Part shown: positions 1-7,597 of the stretch, one piece after another
Layout: each line of letters starts with the position of its first letter
How positions within the stretch are numbered: the first letter of the stretch is position 1
From: Candidatus Caccocola faecipullorum
GTDB taxonomy: Bacteria > Synergistota > Synergistia > Synergistales > Synergistaceae
Direction: 5' to 3'
NCBI GenBank assembly: GCA_018716365.1
Contig: DVKA01000185.1
Span: 1-8,979, forward strand
DNA length: 8,979 bases
Translations under genes and position numbers: made by a program
Notes under the pieces: model-generated
What the model saw: the letters and a program-made list of their open reading frames with translations, nothing else
Told to the model about the DNA's origin: nothing
Databases searched by the model: none

Positions 1-900
1 ATGGCGATCATCGTCGTCATCATCGCCGCCATCGCGCTGTTCCAGCCGTCGGCGCTTATCTGGATAAAGACGAGCTGGGTCACGACGCTTCTTATGATAG
101 TCATGTTCGGTATGGGGCTTACGATGAAGCCGGCGGACTTCGCAGTCGTCTTCAAAAGGCCGCGCGATATAATCATCGGGTTCATCGCGCAGTTTTCCAT
201 CATGCCCTTCCTCGCCTTTGCGCTCGGCAAGCTTTTCCAGCTAGACGACGCTCTGCTCGTCGGCGTCATCCTCGTCGGCACCTGCCCGGGCGGCACTTCG
301 TCGAACGTCATGACCTACCTCAGCAAGGGCGATGTCGCGCTCTCCGTCGGCATGACGAGCGTTTCCACCATCTTCGCCCCTATCGTAACTCCGGCTCTTA
401 CATATCTGCTTCTTAAAGAGACCGTCAACGTAGATATGATGTCGATGTTCATCTCGATAGTGCAGGTCGTCATCCTCCCGATAGGCGCCGGCTTCGTCAT
501 CAACAAGTTCTTCAGCGAGACGACGCAGAAGGCCGTCAAGATACTGCCGCTCGTCTCCGTCACCGCGATAGTCATGATAGTCGCCGCCGTCGTAGCCGCG
601 AACTCGGAGCGCATCATGTCGACCGGCCTTATAGTTTTCGTGGTCGTCATACTGCACAACCTTCTCGGCTATGCGCTCGGCTATTGTGTGGGACGCGCCC
701 TCGGATTGCCGCTCTCCAAGAAGAAAGCCATCGCAATAGAAGTCGGCATGCAGAACTCCGGCCTCGCGACGAGCCTCGCCGCGACCTCGTTCCCGGCGCT
801 CGCCCTCGCCACCGTCCCAGGCGCCGTCTTCAGCGTCTGGCACAACATTTCCGGCGCCATCCTTGCGAACATCTTCTCACAGATGAAGGACGAGAAATAG
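1..900 (+). CDS. BASS-family (bile acid:sodium symporter-like) transporter, probably N-terminally clipped by the window
   Basis: Polytopic inner-membrane protein of the bile acid:sodium symporter (SBF/BASS) family, expected to import an organic anion with sodium; bacterial members carry bile acids, pyruvate, pantothenate or other carboxylates, and the substrate cannot be told here. About ten hydrophobic segments are visible, starting near residues 3-22, 25-41, 58-80, 84-100, 112-138, 146-170, 179-200, 208-236, 242-262 and 266-292. Two family hallmarks are present: the CPGGTSSNV stretch (95-103), followed by a polar break and SKGDVALSV (108-116), and EVGMQNSGLA (247-256), whose acidic and Gln/Asn residues sit in the sodium-binding crossover. 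The reading frame opens with ATG at base 1, so no ribosome binding site can be seen. Family members usually have 10-25 residues before the first helix, so this ATG may be an internal methionine. The gene ends at TAG 898-900 and is followed by a terminator, so it closes its transcription unit. Family call is confident; the start is not. Confidence 0.88.
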   Translation: MAIIVVIIAAIALFQPSALIWIKTSWVTTLLMIVMFGMGLTMKPADFAVVFKRPRDIIIGFIAQFSIMPFLAFALGKLFQLDDALLVGVILVGTCPGGTSSNVMTYLSKGDVALSVGMTSVSTIFAPIVTPALTYLLLKETVNVDMMSMFISIVQVVILPIGAGFVINKFFSETTQKAVKILPLVSVTAIVMIVAAVVAANSERIMSTGLIVFVVVILHNLLGYALGYCVGRALGLPLSKKKAIAIEVGMQNSGLATSLAATSFPALALATVPGAVFSVWHNISGAILANIFSQMKDEK

Positions 901-937
901 CCGGACGCAAAGCTTCAACGGCAGAAGTTAAGATGAA

Positions 938-966
938 CGCGCCTCTTTCGCAGAGGCGCGTTTTTT
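938..966 (+). terminator. Intrinsic terminator after the BASS transporter
   Basis: A perfect 9-bp stem, CGCGCCTCT (938-946) with AGAGGCGCG (952-960), closes a 5-nt loop (TTCGC) and runs directly into six T residues (961-966). It lies 38 bp after the transporter stop and before the promoter of the next gene, so it should end the transporter transcript. Confidence 0.92.
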
Positions 967-1004
967 CGTGCCGCGGCGGCGCGCGGCGCACGGCGCGAAA
1001 AACC

Positions 1005-1032
1005 TTGAAAAAGCCCGCCGTTGTTATAAAAT
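1005..1032 (+). promoter_or_regulatory. Sigma70-type promoter for the M20 peptidase gene
   Basis: TTGAAA (1005-1010, 5/6 match to the -35 consensus) and TAAAAT (1027-1032, 5/6 match to the -10 consensus) are separated by 16 bp. They sit just after the upstream terminator. Transcription would start near 1039, leaving a leader of about 40 nt before the TTG start at 1080, but only about 10 nt before the alternative GTG at 1050. Prediction by eye. Confidence 0.6.
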
Positions 1033-1067
1033 CATCAACGTGAAGCATCGTGAAAAATATTGAGAAC

Positions 1068-1073
1068 GAGGTG
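1068..1073 (+). promoter_or_regulatory. Ribosome binding site that favours the TTG start of the M20 peptidase
   Basis: GAGGTG is complementary to the 16S rRNA tail and is followed by a 6-nt spacer (TATATT) and then TTG at 1080. No comparable site precedes the in-frame GTG at 1050, and the GTG at 1071 lies inside this motif. This decides for a TTG start. Confidence 0.65.
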
Positions 1074-1079
1074 TATATT

Positions 1080-2303
1080 TTGAAAGAAAAACTTTTTGAG
1101 AAGATAGAGGCTCTAGAGCCGTCGATGGTGCAGACGCTGTGCGACTTGGTGGCGATACCGGCCGTCGGCCCGGCCGACGGCGGCGTTGGCGAGTTCCACA
1201 AGGCGGAGTACCTTATCAAAAAACTGCTGGAGCTCGGCTTTAAAGACGTAAGCACATACGCGCTGCCCGACCCGAAGGCGGCTGGCGGCGAACGTCCGAA
1301 CCTCGTCGTGCGTTTCCCGGGGCGCACGAAACGCCGCCTCTGGATAGTCGCGCACATGGACGTCGTGCCCGAGGGCGAGCGCTCGCTGTGGCACACCGAC
1401 CCATTCAAGGCCGAAATCAAGGACGGGCGCATCTACGGACGCGGAACGAGCGACAACGGACAGGAGCTGGTCGCCTCGCTCTACGCGCTCTGCGCGCTGA
1501 AAGAACTCGGCATTGAGCCGGAATATGAAGTCTGCCTCGCCTTCGTAGCCGACGAAGAGCTGGGCAGCGAATACGGTATATGCCACCTGCTCAAGAAAGG
1601 CCTCTTCTCCGAAGACGACCTCGTAATAGTTCCCGACATGGGCACGGAAAACGCCGATTTTGTAGAAATCGCCGAAAAAAGCATCTGCTGGATGGAATTT
1701 ACAGTCGAGGGCAAACAGGTGCATGGAAGCACGCCGCACCTCGGCGTCAACGCATGTCGCGCCGCGAACGCTTTTTCAACGGCGCTCGACGAAGCGCTGC
1801 ACGTGGCCTTCCCCGAGCGCGACGGCCTCTTCGATCCGCCGGAGTCTACATTCGAACCGACGCGCCGCCGCGCGAACGTCGCGAACGTCAACACAGTGCC
1901 CGGACTTGAAGTCTTCAGCTTCGACTGCCGCGTACTTCCATCGGCGCCGCTTGAAGAAGTTCTGAAAGTCGTTGATGCGGAGACGAAAAAGGCGGAAGAA
2001 AAATACAAAGTCAAGATAACCCGCCGCTTCCCGCAGATAGAGCAGGCCGCGGCTCCGACGCGGCAGGACGCGCCCGTCGTTCAGACGCTGCTCTCGGCGC
2101 TCGCCGAGGTCTACCCGGGTATGAAGCCGAAAGTCGGCGGAGTCGGCGGCGGCACCTGCGGAGCGTTCTTCCGCCGCGCCGGAATCCCCGCCGCAGTCTG
2201 GTGCCAGGAGATCGACTGCGCCCACATGCCGAACGAACACATAGAAATCGCGCATATGGTGAACGAAGCGAAGGTATTCGCACTTATGATGATGGGAAAG
2301 TAA
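1080..2303 (+). CDS. M20-family zinc metallopeptidase/amidohydrolase (dipeptidase, ArgE/DapE-like)
   Basis: Cytoplasmic di-metal hydrolase of the M20 family, expected to cleave an amide or peptide bond near a free carboxylate (dipeptidase, aminoacylase or deacylase activity); the exact substrate cannot be assigned. With TTG 1080 as residue 1 the protein has 407 residues, normal for the family. Catalytic features in order: metal-ligand motif HMDVVPEG (His92, Asp94); bridging aspartate in GRGTSDNGQ (Asp125); catalytic and ligand glutamates in ADEELGS (Glu159, Glu160); ligand aspartate in VPDMGT (Asp186); dimerisation-domain histidine in VHGSTP (His215); and the C-terminal ligand in AHMPNEH (His382). 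The lid domain spans roughly residues 200-305. No signal peptide is seen. An upstream GTG at 1050 would add 10 residues but lacks a ribosome binding site and lies only about 10 nt from the predicted transcription start. Own promoter and terminator make it a single-gene unit. The Cys residues near the C-terminal active site (VGGGTCGAFF, CQEIDCAHM) are not known to be functional. Confidence 0.9.
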   Translation: MKEKLFEKIEALEPSMVQTLCDLVAIPAVGPADGGVGEFHKAEYLIKKLLELGFKDVSTYALPDPKAAGGERPNLVVRFPGRTKRRLWIVAHMDVVPEGERSLWHTDPFKAEIKDGRIYGRGTSDNGQELVASLYALCALKELGIEPEYEVCLAFVADEELGSEYGICHLLKKGLFSEDDLVIVPDMGTENADFVEIAEKSICWMEFTVEGKQVHGSTPHLGVNACRAANAFSTALDEALHVAFPERDGLFDPPESTFEPTRRRANVANVNTVPGLEVFSFDCRVLPSAPLEEVLKVVDAETKKAEEKYKVKITRRFPQIEQAAAPTRQDAPVVQTLLSALAEVYPGMKPKVGGVGGGTCGAFFRRAGIPAAVWCQEIDCAHMPNEHIEIAHMVNEAKVFALMMMGK

Positions 2304-2430
2304 ACGCCGCCGCTTCGCGTAAAAGTCTGAATCTGTAAAGCGCTCCGTACGCGGGGCGCTTTTTTTGACGCCCGCGGACGCGCCCCGGGTTGCCGGGAAC
2401 GCCGCCGCTTTGTAAAGGAATCGTAAAATC
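2304..2430. repeat. Pair of degenerate repeats with GTAAA cores after the M20 gene
   Basis: ACGCCGCCGCTT occurs at 2304-2315 and again at 2399-2410. Each copy is followed by a GTAAA core (CGTAAAAG near 2318; TGTAAAGG near 2411), then a GAATC(T)GTAAA block (2329-2339 and 2419-2428) and a TCC(GCC)-like end. The copies differ by small indels, as expected of an old, decaying duplication. The first copy runs into the terminator stem at 2337. Confidence 0.45.
2337..2366 (+). terminator. Intrinsic terminator after the M20 peptidase
   Basis: The stem pairs AGCGCTCCG (2339-2347) with CGGGGCGCT (2352-2360), with one G-T wobble and a TACG tetraloop. Flanking AA/TT can extend it, and the stem merges into a run of seven T residues (2360-2366). 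It begins about 35 bp after the M20 stop codon. Confidence 0.88.
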
Positions 2431-2513
2431 TCCGCCGCCGTCGCGAGTTGAGGCTTGCCGTCTCTAATCGCGCCGCGCGCGCAAATTTGAGGCCCGCGGC
2501 ATGGAACGGGCGG

Positions 2514-2577
2514 AATTTCGTAAGTTTTACGTAAAACGGGGCGGATTCGCGCAATTTTGTACGTTTGAGGTAAAACG
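2514..2577. repeat. Imperfect direct repeat, two 25-nt copies offset by 39 nt
   Basis: Bases 2514-2538 and 2553-2577 align without gaps at 21 of 25 positions. Both begin AATTT, contain GTA.GTTT and end GTAAAACG. In the same 39-nt register, TTGAGG occurs at 2448, 2487 and 2565; the fourth position (2526) reads TTTACG. This suggests up to four degenerate units over 2436-2591, of which only the last two are clearly related. Confidence 0.6.
2524..2537. repeat. 14-bp perfect palindrome, possible operator
   Basis: GTTTTACGTAAAAC reads identically on both strands. It lies inside the first 25-nt repeat copy, about 180 bp before the secA -35 element. A dimeric regulator could bind it. A second half-site, GTAAAAC, lies at 2570-2576, while the matching left arm there has diverged. 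Confidence 0.35.
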
Positions 2578-2714
2578 CGCCTGATGCCGACGCGCGCGGC
2601 GGCGCGGGGAAAGATGAAAATTTCCGTTTCCGCAGCGTCCGCGCGCTTTTCGCCGCGCGAACGTTTTTCTGTGAATTTGCCGCCGGTTCCGCCGTCGTGC
2701 GCGGCATAATTTTT

Positions 2715-2744
2715 TTGACTTACATCCTTGTATAAGTATATAAT
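2715..2744 (+). promoter_or_regulatory. Strong sigma70-type promoter for the secA operon
   Basis: TTGACT (2715-2720, 5/6) and a perfect TATAAT (2739-2744) are spaced by 18 bp. The -35 is preceded by an AT-rich stretch (ATAATTTTTTTG) that could act as an UP element. Transcription should start near 2751, giving a leader of about 270 nt before secA. This is the best promoter visible in the window and would drive secA, the following envelope gene and argS. Confidence 0.8.
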
Positions 2745-2762
2745 CAAAAACTATGGGGACGC

Positions 2763-2833
2763 ATGACAAACGCGGCTGTTGGCGCGTACCGTGCGGACGG
2801 ACGGGAGTTCGGAGACCTTAGGGTATGACAAAC
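2763..2833 (+). repeat. ATGACAAAC duplicated in the secA leader
   Basis: The 9-mer occurs at 2763-2771 and 2825-2833, 62 bases apart. In the second copy it fills the loop of the AGGGT/ACCCT hairpin; in the first it is flanked by CGC (2760-2762) and GCG (2772-2774), which could close a small hairpin. Both copies also begin with an ATG that opens a short frame (Met-Thr-Asn start). Confidence 0.5.
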
Positions 2834-2980
2834 CAACCCTGTCTGAACGTGCGGGTGTCGTCTTCAAAACGGCGGCGCGCCGCCTGTGACGCGCAAGTTG
2901 AAAATTATCGCGGCCGGCGCGGGGCTTCGTTTTTCGCCGCGCCGCGCGAAATAATATAAATCTGAACGAGAAAGATAATT

Positions 2981-3001
2981 TGCGGGGATTCCCCGTATTT
3001 T
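2981..3001 (+). terminator. Terminator-like hairpin just before the secA ribosome binding site
   Basis: TGCGGGG (2981-2987) pairs with CCCCGTA (2991-2997) around an ATT loop, with one G-T wobble, followed by TTTT (2998-3001). The short T-run makes it a weak terminator or pause site rather than a full one. It could serve as an attenuator or control access to the ribosome binding site about 5-10 nt downstream. Confidence 0.35.
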
Positions 3002-3021
3002 CGGAAAGGTGGAAGGTGTAA

Positions 3022-5733
<2,712 letters not shown>

Positions 5734-5735
5734 CC

Positions 5736-7565
5736 ATGAAGCGCGGACGCGGAATGAAAATCAGAGCCGCGGCGCTCGCGGCGCTCATCTGCCTCGCCTT
5801 CGCGGGATGCGCCTTCGCCGCGTGGGACAGCGAGCGCGAGATAATGCGCCTCAAGGACGAAGTGCCTTCGATGGAGATTTACGGCAGCAACGACGCCGTC
5901 ATCTGGCTGCGCAACGACGAGTCGCGCCTCACCGCCTCCGGCTCCGTAGAGAAGCTGCGCGCGACCGTGATAATGATGGGCGAAAAGGTGCCGGCCGGCT
6001 GGAAGACGGTGCGCTATCCGGTTCCCTCGGGCGGCTCGCTCTCCGTTGAAGAGGCGGCGTGGTACAACACAATGACCGGAATGAAGGAAGGCGACCTCCG
6101 CGTCGAGGACGAGACGCTCCCTGGCGGAGCCGTCGTCCGCGTCGTGACCGTGCCGGAGGATACGATAGGGCGCGCCGTCGTCATAGTCGTGAAAGAGACG
6201 CGCGAATCGAAAAACGGCGTCAGCGGCACGGTGAACATGGCCGGAGACCTTCCGATATGGGAACAGAACGTCAGCGTCGAAGTCCCGGAGGGGACTGAAA
6301 TCTTCTGGTCGGGGCGCGAAATGCGCGAGCCGGAAGAGTCGATGAGCGGCGGCAGAGTGAAATACAGCTGGCAGGTGATGAACCAGCTTCCATGGCGCGG
6401 CGAGGGATTCGTCGTCAACGAAAGGCCGATGCTCTGCTTCAGCACCGCCAAAGGCGTGCTGGCCGGGCTGCGCGAAGCGGACGAACTAGCCGCCTCCGTG
6501 CCGCAGCTTCCGCTGCCCGCGGCGGCGAAGGGAGACGCGCGCCTTGCCGGCGGGCGGCTGATCGCGTGGGTCAATTCGCCGGAGCGCACGCTCGCCGGCT
6601 ATCCGGCATGGGTGCGCGGACGCGGCGAAATCCCCGCGGAGGGGCCGTGGACGCCGTGGGAGCAGGCCTTCCTGCTTCACAAATGGCTTACGGAACTCGG
6701 CTGGGATTCAAAGATATGGTGGAACTCGAAAATGTACGCCGACGCGACGAGCCCCGCCGCCGTCTCGCTCTTCGAAGAGCCGGTGCTTGAGCTCAAGGCT
6801 CCCGGCGCATCGCGTTCTTCGTACTTCGCCCCCGGCCTACCATACGGCACGGGCCGCGTTCCGCTCTCGCTGGCTGGGACGGAGCTTTACGGCGCAGGCG
6901 AAACGGAGCACAAAACGAAAAAACTTTCCGACGGCTCAGCCTCGGCCAGCCGGTTGGCGCTTCTGTGGAAGCTTAAGCTCGCGGCAGACGGACGCGCGGA
7001 GGGCAAGCTCGACGTAACAGTGACGGGCGGATGGAACGCGCTGCTCTCAGGCAGCGGAATGCCCAAGGTCGAAGAGGCCGCCGCCGTAGTCCTCGAAAAG
7101 CTCAACTTCGCAATGCTCGGCATGAGCCTCACGCCGGTTGAAGTGAAGGAAGAAAAAGACGGCTACAAGATGACCTTCAACGTCAGCTGCACGCCCGGCA
7201 TAATCCACGGCGACAGTATGCTGCTGCGCCTGCCCGGAGGCGTACCGATGCGTGTCAGCGAGATGATAGGGCGGGAGGACGACTACACGCTCCGCTTCCC
7301 GTTCACAATAGACCAGAAAGTACGTATGTCGATGCCGGGCGGCTTCAGGCTGCTTCAGGACCCGGCGCTAAAACAGCTTGGCGAAGGCTCGAAGGCTGTG
7401 CTGCGCGAATCGATAACGCACTGGCCCAAGCGCGGCGAACTGCTCGCCGACAGCCTGTGGGTCGTCAAGACGCGCGAAGTGGAAGGAATAACGGCTCAGC
7501 TTCTCCGTGAGGAGCTCGCCGCCGCTCTGAGGTGGCCGGTGCTCGACCTGCCCTTCAGAAAATAA
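5736..7565 (+). CDS. Exported protein resembling DUF3857/transglutaminase-like proteins, apparently without a catalytic cysteine
   Basis: Function unknown. From ATG 5736 the protein has 609 residues. This start is chosen because AGGAA (5722-5726) lies 9 nt upstream; an ATG at 5754 is a poorer alternative. A basic N-terminus and hydrophobic core (about 10-24) form a signal peptide. FAGC (Cys25) is a possible but imperfect lipobox, and Ala-Phe-Ala before residue 29 is a possible signal peptidase I site, so it is either a lipoprotein or periplasmic. The layout recalls the DUF3857 / transglutaminase / DUF3858 class: a beta-rich first half with a GGRVKYSWQVMNQLPWRGEG block (205-224), a helix WEQAFLLHKWLTELGW (308-323) where such proteins carry the transglutaminase core, APGLPYGTGRVPLSLAGTEL (365-384), and a beta-rich end with a Gly-rich segment. 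No Cys occurs between residues 234 and 485, so the usual Cys-His-Asp triad appears absent. The family link is inference from pattern. It starts 2 bp after secA and ends 32 bp before argS, so the three are co-transcribed. Confidence 0.8.
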   Translation: MKRGRGMKIRAAALAALICLAFAGCAFAAWDSEREIMRLKDEVPSMEIYGSNDAVIWLRNDESRLTASGSVEKLRATVIMMGEKVPAGWKTVRYPVPSGGSLSVEEAAWYNTMTGMKEGDLRVEDETLPGGAVVRVVTVPEDTIGRAVVIVVKETRESKNGVSGTVNMAGDLPIWEQNVSVEVPEGTEIFWSGREMREPEESMSGGRVKYSWQVMNQLPWRGEGFVVNERPMLCFSTAKGVLAGLREADELAASVPQLPLPAAAKGDARLAGGRLIAWVNSPERTLAGYPAWVRGRGEIPAEGPWTPWEQAFLLHKWLTELGWDSKIWWNSKMYADATSPAAVSLFEEPVLELKAPGASRSSYFAPGLPYGTGRVPLSLAGTELYGAGETEHKTKKLSDGSASASRLALLWKLKLAADGRAEGKLDVTVTGGWNALLSGSGMPKVEEAAAVVLEKLNFAMLGMSLTPVEVKEEKDGYKMTFNVSCTPGIIHGDSMLLRLPGGVPMRVSEMIGREDDYTLRFPFTIDQKVRMSMPGGFRLLQDPALKQLGEGSKAVLRESITHWPKRGELLADSLWVVKTREVEGITAQLLREELAAALRWPVLDLPFRK

Positions 7566-7582
7566 AAGTTTCCCTGAACTGT

Positions 7583-7588
7583 AAGGAG
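7583..7588 (+). promoter_or_regulatory. Ribosome binding site of argS
   Basis: AAGGAG with a 9-nt spacer to ATG 7598. A second in-frame ATG at 7607 would be 18 nt away, so 7598 is the better start. Confidence 0.8.
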
Positions 7589-7597
7589 TGTTGTGTT

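Larger units (their letters stand above)
2367..2714. other. Non-coding gap between the M20 terminator and the secA promoter
   Basis: About 350 bp with no supported gene on either strand. The open frames crossing it on the minus strand continue antisense into the M20 gene, have no ribosome binding site worth trusting and give Arg-rich low-complexity translations. The stretch mixes very GC-rich blocks with AT-rich islands of GTAAA/TTGAGG motifs, listed separately. No tRNA or rRNA signature was seen. Confidence 0.6.
2751..3021 (+). promoter_or_regulatory. Long structured 5' leader of secA (possible cis-regulatory RNA)
   Basis: Complementary segments in order: (a) 2807-2848, where the 3' strand ACCCTGTCTGAAC pairs with GTTC, AGAC and AGGGT, with GG and CTT bulges and an 11-nt loop; (b) the palindrome GGCGGCGCGCCGCC at 2871-2884; (c) an 8-bp match, AAATTATC (2902-2909) with GATAATTT (2974-2981), enclosing an 8-bp GC hairpin, CGGCGCGG (2915-2922) with CCGCGCCG (2937-2944); (d) hairpin 2981-2997 just before the ribosome binding site. 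I recognise no known riboswitch, 6S, SRP or tmRNA motif. An alternative is an independent small RNA from the same promoter. GC-rich DNA pairs by chance, so only the combined pattern is suggestive. Confidence 0.4.

Noticed and set aside
967..992. GC-rich inverted segment GTGCCGCG/CGCGGCGCAC after the first terminator
   Set aside because: Pairing needs a 2-nt bulge, has no T-run and lies in sequence where such matches are common by chance.
1776..2747. 323-codon minus-strand frame covering the gap and the end of the M20 gene
   Set aside because: Most of it is antisense to the M20 catalytic C-terminus. The gap portion has repeat-like blocks but no start signal or domain; at most a decayed repeat.
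2871..2884. GGCGGCGCGCCGCC as an operator or restriction-type site
   Set aside because: It is a perfect palindrome, but in DNA this rich in GCG/CGC it is weak evidence alone; kept only as part of the leader structure.
2751..2900. 6S RNA, SRP RNA or tmRNA at the start of the secA leader
   Set aside because: The transcript would begin near GGGGACG as tmRNAs do, but there is no TTCGACAGG-type segment, no tRNA-like 3' end and no SRP GGAAGGAAGCAG motif. A 6S-like single long hairpin could not be drawn convincingly.
2955..2960. TATAAA as a second secA promoter -10 element
   Set aside because: The region about 17 bp upstream (TTTCGC) is a poor -35, and this position lies within the predicted structured leader.
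7566..7597. Internal promoter or T-box before argS
   Set aside because: Only 32 bp separate the genes, holding the ribosome binding site and little else; no -35/-10 pair or T-box sequence fits.
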